From positions 1 to 64,000 of the forward strand of contig JAGOME010000008.1 in assembly GCA_017993715.1 (NCBI GenBank): a DNA stretch of 64,000 bases. The letters run 5' to 3'. Positions 54,756 through 63,543 of this stretch are shown piece by piece. Within the stretch, counting starts at the first letter, position 1. Each line of letters starts with the position of its first letter. Under the pieces are notes generated by a model, which searched no databases, had not been told where the DNA came from, and was given only the letters and a program-made list of their open reading frames with translations. The position numbers were made by a program, and so were the translations under genes. This DNA is from Phycicoccus sp. GTDB taxonomy: Bacteria; Actinomycetota; Actinomycetes; Actinomycetales; Dermatophilaceae.

Positions 54756-55391
54756 ATGATGAGCACCCAGGCCCCCGCCGCGACCCCCGACCGGGTGAAC
54801 GGCGATGCCGACACGGGCTGGACTCCGCCCACCTGGGAGGAGATCGTCGAGCAGCATTCGGCGCGGGTCTACCGACTTGCCTACCGGCTGACCGGCAACG
54901 TTCACGACGCCGAGGATCTCACCCACGACGTCTTCATCCGGGTGTTCCGGTCGCTGTCCACGTACCAGCCGGGCACCTTCGAGGGCTGGCTGCACCGCAT
55001 CACGACCAACGTCTTTCTGGACAAGATGCGTCGCAAGCAGCGCATTCGTTTCGACGCCTTGTCCGACGAGTCCGCCGCCCGCCTGGCCTCCCGCGAGGCC
55101 GGACCCGACCAGGTCTACGCAGACACTCACTTCGACGATGACGTCCAGCGCGCCCTGGACGCGTTGTCGCCCGAGTTCCGCGCAGCGGTCGTCCTCTGTG
55201 ACATCGAAGGGCTGTCCTACGAGGAGATCGCGGCCACCCTCGACATCAAGCTCGGCACCGTGCGCTCTCGGATCCACCGCGGTCGGGCCCAGTTGCGGGC
55301 CGCCCTGGCCCACCGGGCCCCTGAGTCCACCGTGCGGTCGGCGGGAATGCCGGGCACCGGTCTGGGTCGTCCCGCGTTGGGTTCTGTGTGA
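54756..55391 (+). CDS. sigE: ECF RNA polymerase sigma factor SigE
   Basis: The 211-residue sigma factor has region 2 ([40 protein letters not shown], then [22 protein letters not shown]) and region 4 ([49 protein letters not shown]). It drives the envelope stress response. GAAGGACA precedes the start; ATG 54759 is the alternative. The order methyltransferase, sigE, rseA, htrA, tatB matches Rv1220c-Rv1224. Confidence 0.93.
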   Translation: MMSTQAPAATPDRVNGDADTGWTPPTWEEIVEQHSARVYRLAYRLTGNVHDAEDLTHDVFIRVFRSLSTYQPGTFEGWLHRITTNVFLDKMRRKQRIRFDALSDESAARLASREAGPDQVYADTHFDDDVQRALDALSPEFRAAVVLCDIEGLSYEEIAATLDIKLGTVRSRIHRGRAQLRAALAHRAPESTVRSAGMPGTGLGRPALGSV

Positions 55392-55993
55392 ACCTCGACC
55401 CCCGGCTCCGTGTCACCTGTGGCGCGGACGAGCTCAGCGAGTATGCCGCGGGCCGGCTGAGCCCGGCTCGGGTCGCGGCGTGGGATGTTCACCTGCAGGA
55501 CTGCGCTCGCTGTCGCTATGCCCTGGCAGAGGAGCAGTGGGTCCGCGATCGGCTCGCCGCGGGCGGCCCGTCAATGTCCGGGGGCTTGCACTCCTCCCTG
55601 CTCGCCCTCGCCCGTAGCGGTCCCGCCGTGCCCGTACCGACGGCGGAGCAGCGGGTGCCGCGGCCCGGGACCGAGCCGTTGCCTGTCCTGTCGCCGACCG
55701 CGCCACCGGCCCACCGCAGCGCGCTGCGGTCGACGGCCTTCGCGGCGGCAGCGGTGGGCGCCAGCGTCGCAGCAGCCTGGAGCCTGGGCGTCGTCGCCTC
55801 CACGACGGCCGTCGCTGTCACGTCGGACGCCCGGCTCGCGCCGAGCACGAGCGCGCCGACGTCCCCGGCGAGCTCAGGAGCCGCGGGGACCACCTCGGCG
55901 GTGCTCGTGGGATCGACGATCCGCTGGCAGCCGACCGCGCCGACCCCCAACCCCACGCCCTGCCTGGCAAAACCGGCACAATCATCCCCATGA
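55388..55993 (+). CDS. rseA: Zinc-binding anti-sigma factor RseA
   Basis: The 201-residue protein has the ZAS motif His35-x3-Cys39-x2-Cys42 in the segment [12 protein letters not shown], preceded by a helix [11 protein letters not shown] that contacts the sigma factor. A later hydrophobic stretch ([21 protein letters not shown]) may be a membrane helix; mycobacterial RseA is usually considered soluble, so that point needs care. It overlaps sigE and htrA by 4 bases each, so the three are coupled. Confidence 0.88.
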   Translation: MNLDPRLRVTCGADELSEYAAGRLSPARVAAWDVHLQDCARCRYALAEEQWVRDRLAAGGPSMSGGLHSSLLALARSGPAVPVPTAEQRVPRPGTEPLPVLSPTAPPAHRSALRSTAFAAAAVGASVAAAWSLGVVASTTAVAVTSDARLAPSTSAPTSPASSGAAGTTSAVLVGSTIRWQPTAPTPNPTPCLAKPAQSSP

Positions 55994-57468
55994 GTGATCA
56001 GGGGCGCCCGGACTGGGACCCGTGGGGCCGCAGTGCCCAGACCGCCGAGCAGCCGGTCGCTGCGCCGCAGCCGATCGCGGCCAGCGCCCCGGCCTGGGCC
56101 GCCCCCGCCGACGGAGCAACGGAGCCGCTTCCCCAAACTCACCCGCACCCCATGCCTCCATCGGGAGCGTCGTGGCAGGCCGACACGGCGTGGACGGCGA
56201 GCGGGCGGCCGAATCCCGCAGCGTCCGACCCGGGTTGGTCTGACACCGGGTGGTCGGGCTACACCTCCTCGCCCAGTACCCAACCCTCGTACGCTGCCCC
56301 CCACGCGTCTGCGACGCCTCAGCCCGGCGGGCCCTCGCCCACCGGGCCGCAGCCGACGCGCCGTGGCCCCGGCTGGGGTGCGCTACTCGCAACCGTCGGC
56401 CTGGCCGCCGTGCTCGCCGGTGGTACCGGTGGTGCGATCGGGGGCTACCTGGGGTCCCACGGGTATCTGCAGGCGCCCGGAGCCACGGCGGACAACGGGC
56501 CCACCCCGACCCCCGGAGCCGCGGTCAGCACCCGCCCTGAGGGCAGCGTGGCCAGCATCGCGGCCCAGACCATGCCTAGCGTCGTCACCTTGCAGGTCGA
56601 GAGCGACTCCTCCCAATCCTCGGGATCTGGGTGGGTGCTCGACCAGCTCGGACACATCGTCACCAACAACCATGTGATCGCCGATGCCGCCGACGGCAAC
56701 GGCTCGGTGACGGTCGTGCTGTCCAACGGCAAGCATCTCGATGCCACGATCATCGGTCGGGACGCCGCTTATGACCTCGCCGTGGTCAAAGTCGATCGCA
56801 CCGACCTCACCCCGCTGGCCATTGGGGACTCCGACGAGGTGGTCGTCGGAGACCCGGTCATCGCCGTGGGCTCCCCGCTCGGGCTGGACTCGTCGGTGAC
56901 GACTGGCATCGTCAGCGCCCTCAACCGCCCGGTCTCCGCCGGTGACTCCAGCACCGACCGTTCCTTCATCAACGCCATCCAGACCGATGCCGCGATCAAC
57001 CCGGGCAACTCCGGTGGGCCGCTGCTCAACTCCCGCGGTGAGGTCATCGGCGTCAACTCCGCGATCGCCACCCTGCCGAGTTTGGGCGGCCAGGCCGGCA
57101 GCATCGGCGTCGGCTTCGCGATCCCGAGCAACCAGGTCGCCAAGACGGTCGATCAGCTGATCAAGTCCGGCAAGGCGCAGCACCCGATCATCGGGGTCTA
57201 CCTCGACGAGGCCTACGACGGGGAAGGGGTCCGGATCGGGGACGACCAGGCCGATGCCCCCGCCGTTGACCCGGCCGGACCGGCCGGTCAGGCCGGGCTC
57301 ATGCCCGGCGACATCATCGTGGCCTTCAACGGCCGTCCCGTGACGGACAATGAGTCGCTCATCGTCGCGATCCGCGCCCAGGACGTCGGTGACACGGTCA
57401 CCTTGACCGTGCGACGCGACGGCACCGACCAGGACATTCGCGTCGTGCTCGGCGAGGCGGGAGGATAG
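55990..57468 (+). CDS. htrA: HtrA/DegP-like membrane serine protease
   Basis: This 492-residue protein has a long Pro/Ala-rich cytoplasmic N-terminus, one membrane helix (GALLATVGLAAVLAGGTGGAIGG), a trypsin-like domain with triad His228, Asp262 and Ser341 (TNNHVI, YDLAVV, PGNSGGP), and a C-terminal PDZ domain (AGLMPGDIIVAFNGRPV). It degrades misfolded proteins outside the membrane and is the expected SigE-linked envelope protease. Confidence 0.94.
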   Translation: MSDQGRPDWDPWGRSAQTAEQPVAAPQPIAASAPAWAAPADGATEPLPQTHPHPMPPSGASWQADTAWTASGRPNPAASDPGWSDTGWSGYTSSPSTQPSYAAPHASATPQPGGPSPTGPQPTRRGPGWGALLATVGLAAVLAGGTGGAIGGYLGSHGYLQAPGATADNGPTPTPGAAVSTRPEGSVASIAAQTMPSVVTLQVESDSSQSSGSGWVLDQLGHIVTNNHVIADAADGNGSVTVVLSNGKHLDATIIGRDAAYDLAVVKVDRTDLTPLAIGDSDEVVVGDPVIAVGSPLGLDSSVTTGIVSALNRPVSAGDSSTDRSFINAIQTDAAINPGNSGGPLLNSRGEVIGVNSAIATLPSLGGQAGSIGVGFAIPSNQVAKTVDQLIKSGKAQHPIIGVYLDEAYDGEGVRIGDDQADAPAVDPAGPAGQAGLMPGDIIVAFNGRPVTDNESLIVAIRAQDVGDTVTLTVRRDGTDQDIRVVLGEAGG

Positions 57469-57471
57469 GTC

Positions 57472-57891
57472 GTGTTCGGAATCAACGGTGGCGAGTTCAT
57501 CATCCTGGCCATCCTGGCTGTCATCATCCTTGGCCCCGAGCGGTTGCCGGAGTACGCCGCGAAGTTGGCGCACGGCATTCGTAAGGCCCGCGTCATGGCC
57601 GAGGGCGCGAAAACTCAACTCAAGGACCAGTTGGGGCCGGAGTACTCCGATATCAACTGGCGCCAGTACGACCCGCGCCAGTACGACCCGCGCCGGATCG
57701 TGCGTGAGGCACTGGCCGAGCCGTTGCAGGACATGACCCGTCCGTTCACCGATGCCGTCGATGAGGTGACCAAGGGCCCCAGTGCAGCCATGGCGAGCGC
57801 GGGGGTCGCCGGTGCGGGCGCAGATGCCCCCGTGGTCGCTGCCGTTCCTGCTGCTCGCGTGTTCACCCCGTTCGACTCCGACGCGACCTGA
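57472..57891 (+). CDS. tatB: Twin-arginine translocase subunit TatB
   Basis: The 139-residue protein has the TatB N-terminus MFGINGGEFIILAILAVIILGPERLPEYAAKLA, giving one membrane helix, the conserved Gly-Pro hinge and an amphipathic helix, then a variable Ala-rich tail. A 15-bp tandem duplication (57661-57690) encodes QYDPR twice. GTG 57472 follows the htrA stop by 3 bases. The tail ends before a large palindrome. Confidence 0.9.
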   Translation: MFGINGGEFIILAILAVIILGPERLPEYAAKLAHGIRKARVMAEGAKTQLKDQLGPEYSDINWRQYDPRQYDPRRIVREALAEPLQDMTRPFTDAVDEVTKGPSAAMASAGVAGAGADAPVVAAVPAARVFTPFDSDAT

Positions 57892-57902
57892 GCCCGCAGC
57901 GG

Positions 57903-57957
57903 CGCGGATGCGGGTGAAAAGCGAGCTCCTGGAGTGCGCTTATCACCCGCATCCGCG
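57903..57957. terminator. 55-bp nested palindrome between convergent tatB and mrp
   Basis: The outer 15-bp arms, CGCGGATGCGGGTGA and TCACCCGCATCCGCG, are exact complements. Inside them AGCG pairs with CGCT and CTCC with GGAG around a single T, separated by 2-nt mismatched steps. It can fold on either strand and is a bidirectional terminator candidate, or a small repeat element. Confidence 0.75.
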
Positions 57958-57978
57958 AGGTGCCGGAGGTGTCGGGGG

Positions 57979-59118
57979 CTAGCGACCTGCCGGCGAGAGC
58001 CCCAGGGACCGGCCCGCCAGGCCGCGGGCTCGGCGCGCCAGACCCTTGGCAATGCCGCGCAGGGCGACCGCGGCGGGGGCGTCCGGAGCGCCGAGCACGA
58101 CCGGCATGCCCTGGTCGGCGCCGATGCGCAGCCGAGTGTCGATGGGGATCTGCCCGAGCAGGGGCACCTCGGAGCCAATCGACCGGCTCAGGCTCGCCGC
58201 GACGTCGGCGCCGCCGCCGCTGCCGAAGATCTCCTCGCGGGTCCCGTCCGGCAGCTCGAGCCAGCTCATGTTCTCGATGACCCCGGCCACGCGCTGGTGG
58301 GTCTGCAGGGCGATCGACCCGGCCCGCTCGGCGACCTCGGCCGCGGCCTGCTGAGGCGTGGTGACGACGAGGATCTCGGCGCCAGGGATGAGCTGGGCGA
58401 CGGAGATGGCGATGTCCCCGGTGCCCGGCGGCAGATCGAGCAGGAGGACGTCGAGGTCGCCCCAGAAGACGTCGGCGAGGAATTGCTGCAGGGCGCGGTG
58501 CAGCATCGGCCCGCGCCAGACCACCGGCTGGTTGCCGGGGACGAACATGCCGATCGAGATGACCTTCACGTCGTGGGCGAGGGGCGGCAGGATCATGTCG
58601 TCGACCTGGGTGGGCTTGCCCTCGACGCCGAGCATGCGCGGGATCGAGAAGCCATAGATGTCGGCATCGACGACCCCGACCTTCATGCCCTGCTGCGCCA
58701 GGGCCGCGGCGAGGTTGGCGGTGACGGACGACTTGCCGACGCCGCCCTTGCCGGAGGCGACGGCATACACGCGGGTCAGACTCCCGGCCTGGGCGAACGG
58801 CACCTCCCGCTCGGCGACGCCGCCGCGCAGCTGGGTCTTGAGGGCAGCGCGCTGCTCGTCGTTCATCGTGCCCAACGTGACGTCGACGGCGGTGACTCCG
58901 TTGACGCCGAGCAGGGCCGCGGTGACGTCGCGCGTGAGCGTGTCCTTGAGGGGACACGCGGCGATCGTCAGCAGGATCGTGACTGCCACGCGGCCGTCGT
59001 CGTCGATCGTGCAGGCGTCGACCATGCCGAGGTCGGTGATCGGCTTGCGGATCTCGGGGTCGTTCACGGTGGCGAGCGCGGCGCGCAACGCCTCCGGGGT
59101 CACGGAGGTGGCAGTCAT
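57979..59118 (-). CDS. mrp: Mrp/NBP35 ATP-binding Fe-S carrier protein
   Basis: The 379-residue protein has an N-terminal MIP18-like domain (VTPEALRAALATVNDPEIRKPITDLGMV), then the P-loop AVASGKGGVGKSSVTANLA, and VVDADIYGFSIPRMLG and LLDLPPGTGD motifs. Mrp proteins carry Fe-S clusters to targets. The CxxC pair seen in many homologues after ENMSW is not present (ENMSWLELPDG). ATG 59118 is preferred, 7 nt after TAGCAT, whose TAG is the DUF1003 stop. Confidence 0.92.
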   Translation of the reverse strand: MTATSVTPEALRAALATVNDPEIRKPITDLGMVDACTIDDDGRVAVTILLTIAACPLKDTLTRDVTAALLGVNGVTAVDVTLGTMNDEQRAALKTQLRGGVAEREVPFAQAGSLTRVYAVASGKGGVGKSSVTANLAAALAQQGMKVGVVDADIYGFSIPRMLGVEGKPTQVDDMILPPLAHDVKVISIGMFVPGNQPVVWRGPMLHRALQQFLADVFWGDLDVLLLDLPPGTGDIAISVAQLIPGAEILVVTTPQQAAAEVAERAGSIALQTHQRVAGVIENMSWLELPDGTREEIFGSGGGADVAASLSRSIGSEVPLLGQIPIDTRLRIGADQGMPVVLGAPDAPAAVALRGIAKGLARRARGLAGRSLGLSPAGR

Positions 59119-59128
59119 GCCCTCCATG

Positions 59129-59662
59129 CTAGGTCGCCTGGTCGGGCTCCTCGGTCGGCGGCGTCAGCTTGGTGTCGAGCTCGGCCATCAGGTCGCGCAT
59201 CTCGTCGAGCAGGTCGCGCAACTCGCCACGCACGAAGTCACGGGTTGCGGTCTCGCGCATCGCCAGCCGCAGGGAGGCGACCTCGCGAGTGAGGAACTCG
59301 GTGTCCGCCAACGCCCGCTCCGCCTGGACGCGGTCCTGTTCGAGCCCGACCCGGTCGCGGTCGGCCTGCCGGTTCTGGGCCAACAGGATGAGCGGGGCGG
59401 CATACGACGCCTGCAGGCTGAGCATCAGCGTGAGGAAGATGAATGGGTACTGATCGAACTTCAGGTCAATGGGTGCCAGAGCATTCCAGGCGACCCAGAC
59501 TGCGACGAAGACGGTCATGCCAATGAGGAAGTAGGACGTCCCCATAAAGCGGGCGAACTTCTCCGAGACGATGCCGAAGGCCTCCTCGGTGAAGGCGTGG
59601 GGCAGCGTGATCCGGCGGGCCTTGTCGCGGGGGGTGTCGAGTCGGGGCCGACGCTCAGCCAT
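59129..59662 (-). CDS. DUF1003 membrane protein
   Basis: This 177-residue protein has two membrane helices (YFLIGMTVFVAVWVAWNAL and FIFLTLMLSLQASYAAPLILLA) with the conserved DUF1003 segment FDQYPFIFLTLMLSLQASYAAP, and a long C-terminal coiled-coil helix. The role is unknown. The start overlaps the MgtE-CBS gene end by 8 bases, the order being as in Rv1232c-Rv1231c. Confidence 0.88.
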   Translation of the reverse strand: MAERRPRLDTPRDKARRITLPHAFTEEAFGIVSEKFARFMGTSYFLIGMTVFVAVWVAWNALAPIDLKFDQYPFIFLTLMLSLQASYAAPLILLAQNRQADRDRVGLEQDRVQAERALADTEFLTREVASLRLAMRETATRDFVRGELRDLLDEMRDLMAELDTKLTPPTEEPDQAT

Positions 59663-60944
59663 GACGCACCTCGTCCTCGATCACGTCGTGCCGGTCCTCG
59701 CGCCAGTCGTCGGGGAGGATGTGGTCGAGCACATCGTCGACGGTGACCGCGCCGATGAGCGAGCCTGTGTCGTTGACAACGGGCAGTCCGACCAGGTCGT
59801 AGGTCGCGAGCTGGCGCGCGACCTGGCCGATGTTGGCCAGCGGGTTCAATGGCTCGACGTCCTTGTCGAGAATGCCGCCGACGGGGTTGTGTGGGGGCTC
59901 GCGCAGCAGCCGCTGGATATGGACCATGCCGAGGTACTTGCCCGTCGGGGTCTCCAGCGGCGCCCGGCAGACGAAGACCTGGGTGGCCAGCGCCGTCGAG
60001 AGCTCCTCGCGGCGCACCACCGCCAGGGCCTCGGCGATCGAGGCCTCGGGCCCGAGGATGACCGGCTCGGTGGTCATCAGGCCACCGGCGGTGTAGTCGT
60101 CGTAGGTCAGCAGCCGGCGCAGGTCGGCGGCGTCGTCGGGCTCCATCTTCTGGAGCAGCTCCTCCTGGCGCTCCGGGGGGAGCTCGGAGAGCAGGTCGGC
60201 GGCGTCGTCGGGCTCCATGGCCTCCAGGACGTCGGCGGCGCGATCCACCTCGAGGCCGGCGAGGATCTCGATCTGGTCGTCCTCGGGGAGCTCTTCGATG
60301 ACGTCGGCCAGCCGCTCGTCGTCCAGGGCAGCGGCGACCTCGGCCCGGCGCTTGGGGGTGAGGTCGTGGATGACTTCGGCCAGGTCGGCCGGCTTGAGGT
60401 CCTCGTAGGTCTCCAGGAGCCGGGCCGCACTCTGCAGGGCGCCCGAGTCGTGCAGGCCCTGCACGTCCTCGATCGGGACCATGAGCGTGTCGCCGCGCCG
60501 GCGGGCCAGCCGGGACAGGCCGGTCAACGGCTTGCCCTTGCGCACAAAGGCCCTGGACACCGTCCACCCACGGCTGCCGACCTGCTCGATGCCGATGTCC
60601 TCGACCGTGGCGTCGACGATCCCGTCGGGGGTGGTCACCGTCACCAGGCGCTCGAACAGCTCGGCGACCACGACGGTCTCGGTGGTGCGCTGCTCGAAGC
60701 GGCGCATGTTGACCAGGCCCGTCGTGATGACCTGGCCGCCCTCGACGCTGGTGACGCGCGTCATGGGCACGAAGATGCGCTTACGTCCGGGGACCTCGAC
60801 CACGAGGCCGATGACTCGGGGGCGGCTGCGGGCGGCAGAGAACGTGACGACGACGTCGCGGACGCGGCCGACCTGGTCACCGAGGGGGTCGAAGACGCTC
60901 AGCTCCACGAGTCGGCCGACGAAGACCCGGGTCGGCGTGCTCAC
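59655..60944 (-). CDS. PRC-barrel/MgtE N-terminal/CBS protein without membrane domain
   Basis: The 429-residue product has a PRC-barrel-like start (VGRLVELSVFDPLGDQVGRVRDVVV), a superhelical MgtE N-domain (repeats such as ADVIEELPEDDQIEILAGL and ADVLEAMEPDDAADLLSEL), and two CBS motifs (MTTEPVILGPEASIAEAL and VEPLNPLANIGQVARQL...VVNDTGSLIGAVTVDDVL). The five-helix magnesium channel of MgtE is absent, so it is more likely a Mg or nucleotide sensor than a transporter. A TACCCT box is 7 nt from GTG 60944. Confidence 0.88.
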   Translation of the reverse strand: MSTPTRVFVGRLVELSVFDPLGDQVGRVRDVVVTFSAARSRPRVIGLVVEVPGRKRIFVPMTRVTSVEGGQVITTGLVNMRRFEQRTTETVVVAELFERLVTVTTPDGIVDATVEDIGIEQVGSRGWTVSRAFVRKGKPLTGLSRLARRRGDTLMVPIEDVQGLHDSGALQSAARLLETYEDLKPADLAEVIHDLTPKRRAEVAAALDDERLADVIEELPEDDQIEILAGLEVDRAADVLEAMEPDDAADLLSELPPERQEELLQKMEPDDAADLRRLLTYDDYTAGGLMTTEPVILGPEASIAEALAVVRREELSTALATQVFVCRAPLETPTGKYLGMVHIQRLLREPPHNPVGGILDKDVEPLNPLANIGQVARQLATYDLVGLPVVNDTGSLIGAVTVDDVLDHILPDDWREDRHDVIEDEVRHG

Positions 60945-62120
60945 GTGGGCAAGGGTATCGGGGTATGCCGCCGTCGCCGGTCAGCATGCCCGGTGGGGTC
61001 CCGTGGTCGCCTGCGCGCTGACACCCCCGCTTGACGAATGCCGCCGCCACCCGAACCAGGGCGTTGCGCAGGCGCAAGCCGGGTGCCGAGCGAGGAACGA
61101 GAAGCTGCTGGGTGATCGCCGCGGATGCACGGTGCCTGGACACGGCTGGCCGGTGCTGGCGCTCGTAGCGAAGCATGGCCGCAGCCAGGTCCCCCGCCTG
61201 GTCCGGATCCACGCCCTCGAGTTGGCTGGCCAGAGCGGCGGCGCCGCGGATCGCCAGACTGCTGCCGCCGCCGAAGAGTGACACACAACCGGCGGCATCC
61301 CCCACGAGGACGACCCGGTCCATCGACCAATGGGGACGCGGATCACGCACACGCGGTCATGCCAGAAATCAGCCTCCCCCACCCGCTCCAAGAGCTGAAC
61401 CTGGGGCCATGGGCAATCTCGATACTGATCTCTGACCCAGTGGGCGACGCCCTCGGCCGGTGCCGAGTGTCCGCAGTGAAAGATGAACGCGGCACCACCG
61501 TGACCGTTCATCGGATGGCTGGCGACCAGGCGACCTGGTGCGTTTCGCAGCACGACGGCATGACCGTCGGCGTCCACGCCCGCAACCCAGGCGGTGGCGA
61601 CATGAACCGGCTGCGGTGTGGCGAACAGCGCCTCGGGCCCGAAGACCTGCCCGCGGACCCAAGAATGCGCTCCGTCTGCACCGACGACGAGATCAAACGT
61701 CTCGCGTCGACCGCCGGTGAACGTGACCTCGACCCCGCTTGTGCGGGGCACGAGGGCGAGGGGAGCGTCGTCATAGCGCAGATCGGCCCGGCCATCAGCG
61801 GCCCGGGCGAGGATCTCAACGAGGTCACTGCGGCTGATCTCGACGCCATCGGCCGCTTGGCTCGGCAGGATGCCGATGCGGGTGTCGTCCGGCGCGCGCA
61901 CCTCCACGACGTCGGCGAGGGTACGTCGGGCTTGGATCTCCCCGAGAAGGCCGAGGTGCCGCACCACGTCGAGGGCGTCGCCTCGCACGTCGACCGGGAA
62001 CCCGCGCCCTGCCCTCCCCGCGGCCTGCTCAGACACGGTCACGTGCCAGCGCTCATCCATGAGGGCTGCGAGGGCCAGTCCGGCGATCCCGCCGCCGACG
62101 ATCAGCATGCGTGGGGTCAT
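60877..62120 (-). pseudogene. FAD-dependent monooxygenase, frameshifted
   Basis: The first frame, from ATG 62120, encodes the FAD Rossmann motif LIVGGGIAGLALAALMDE and about 250 residues of an aromatic-hydroxylase-like enzyme, through DRVCVIRVP. Then it turns into Ser/Ala/Arg-rich nonsense. The conserved second FAD motif, MDRVVLVGDAAGCVSLFGGG with its C-terminal helices, lies in the next frame. One extra C in the run of four C at 61335-61332 restores a single protein through that point. The cause may be mutation, phase variation or an assembly error. Its start is 6 nt from a TAAATT box. The restored frame would overlap the next gene by 68 bases. Confidence 0.8.
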
Positions 62121-62135
62121 GCCGGCAATTTATGT

Positions 62136-62163
62136 GCAGTCATTGCAATATTGCAATGACTGC
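62136..62163. promoter_or_regulatory. Perfect 28-bp palindrome, probable TetR operator
   Basis: GCAGTCATTGCAAT followed by its exact reverse complement, with no spacer. It lies between the divergent monooxygenase and TetR genes, 3 bases upstream of the monooxygenase -10 box (62132-62127) and 24 bases upstream of the tetR -10 box (62188-62193). Bound repressor would block both promoters. Confidence 0.85.
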
Positions 62164-62199
62164 TGAAATGAGCCGTGTCCGCGTTGCTAGCGTGATGCC

Positions 62200-62775
62200 G
62201 TGACGGAGACCCTGCGGGAGCGCAAGCGCCGCGCCACGCGCGCGCGCATTGTGGCCGCGGCAGTCGAGCGCTTCGACGCGGCGGGATTCGAAGCGACAAC
62301 GGTCGCCCAGATCGCGGCCGCGGCCGAGATCGGCGCTCGCACGTACTTCAGCTACTTCGCGACCAAGGAAGACGTGATCCTTCCTGATGTCGATGCGCGC
62401 CTGAGTGTGCTGCTCGCGGCCTTGGCGCGGCGGGACCCGTCGCAAAGCCCGACGGCGGTGCTGCTCGACGTTCTCACGCGCACCGACCCGCTGGAGTCGG
62501 TCTCGCCGAAACTGCGTGACGTGCGGGCTCGGTTGATCAGCACCGTCCCCTCGGTGCGAGCCCGGGCCCTGCAGTTGCAGCATGACGCGCAGCCGGCCAT
62601 GGTTCGGGCATTGACCGACGCCTATCCCGATCGGCTCGATGCGCCGACCGCCGCGGCTCTCGTGGGCGCCTTTGTCGGTGGGGTCGGTGGACTGAGTCAG
62701 GTCCTCACTGGTTCTCCGTCGGACCGCGTCACCTTGTCCGCCGTGATGAGTCGGGTCCTGGCCAATGACATGTGA
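62200..62775 (+). CDS. TetR-family transcriptional regulator
   Basis: The 191-residue regulator has a TetR helix-turn-helix (RARIVAAAVERFDAAGFEATTVAQIAAAAEIGARTYFSYFATKEDVIL) and a C-terminal ligand domain. The GTG start is 6 nt from TAGCGT, so the mRNA should be leaderless. Its divergent partner is the monooxygenase, and the palindrome between them is the likely operator. One octamer (62781) lies just after the stop. Confidence 0.9.
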   Translation: MTETLRERKRRATRARIVAAAVERFDAAGFEATTVAQIAAAAEIGARTYFSYFATKEDVILPDVDARLSVLLAALARRDPSQSPTAVLLDVLTRTDPLESVSPKLRDVRARLISTVPSVRARALQLQHDAQPAMVRALTDAYPDRLDAPTAAALVGAFVGGVGGLSQVLTGSPSDRVTLSAVMSRVLANDM

Positions 62776-62850
62776 CCTGGGAATGCCGCCTGCGCACCCC
62801 ACCCTCGAGTCGCGAGGCCCGGCTTGCGGCTTGACACACTGACAGAAAGG

Positions 62851-63441
62851 TCAGCGGGTCCCGCGTCGTGAGGAGGGCCGACCACGCCAATGCCACGGGC
62901 GCCACGAGGCAGTGGTGCCCGCGACCGGCCGGATGGGAGCGACATGCGACGCCGCGTCCTGCGGGACCGGACGCCCGTGCGGGGAGAGCACATGGATGGT
63001 CGCGGACTCGCGCCAGCGCGCCACAAGGTCGTCGGTGGCGTTGAGCCGTTCGCTACGCAGCACCTCAACGGCGGTGGCCCAGTCGGGGTCGTCGGGGCCG
63101 ATCTCCCGGGTCGCTGCGGCGGTGGTCAGGAGCCGGCCGCCGGAGTCCTTGGAACGGAAGATGACCTCGACGTCCTCGGGCAGCCAGGGCAGGTTCTGTT
63201 CGCCCGGACCCGAGACGACGTAGAGGGCCGGTCCGGTCCCGCGGGGGTCGCCATCGTCGTGCCAGACGAACCACACGGGGTAGGTGGCGCCGCCGGGAAC
63301 CTGGATCCACATCACCGAGGATTTGGAGGCAGCCTCAGCCAGCAGACGGGTCACATGCAGGGGATGCGGGGGAGGAACATCAGGCTCCGCCGACGGGGGC
63401 GACTCCGGGGGCTCTGGGGCCATCGGCGCGGTGTCCGTCAC
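62851..63441 (-). CDS. Conserved hypothetical protein, split-barrel-like
   Basis: This 196-residue protein starts with a Pro/Glu-rich tail, then HVTRLLAEAASKSSVMWIQVPGGATYPVWFVWHDDGD, LYVVSGPGEQNLPWLPEDVEVIFRSKDSGGRLLTTAAATREI, and PDDPDWATAVEVLRSERLN. The pattern resembles actinobacterial proteins of a PPOX-like split-barrel type without a known role. An Arg-rich C-terminal tail (HWRGRPSSRRGTR) may be a chance extension. Confidence 0.6.
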   Translation of the reverse strand: MTDTAPMAPEPPESPPSAEPDVPPPHPLHVTRLLAEAASKSSVMWIQVPGGATYPVWFVWHDDGDPRGTGPALYVVSGPGEQNLPWLPEDVEVIFRSKDSGGRLLTTAAATREIGPDDPDWATAVEVLRSERLNATDDLVARWRESATIHVLSPHGRPVPQDAASHVAPIRPVAGTTASWRPWHWRGRPSSRRGTR

Positions 63442-63543
63442 ACCGTGAACTGTCTCATAACGCTGCGGGGGTTCGCGCTGCTAGCGTCGCTGCACCCGTG
63501 ACGTCCGGCCCACGTGGAATGACAGCCAACCTGGAAGGCACGC

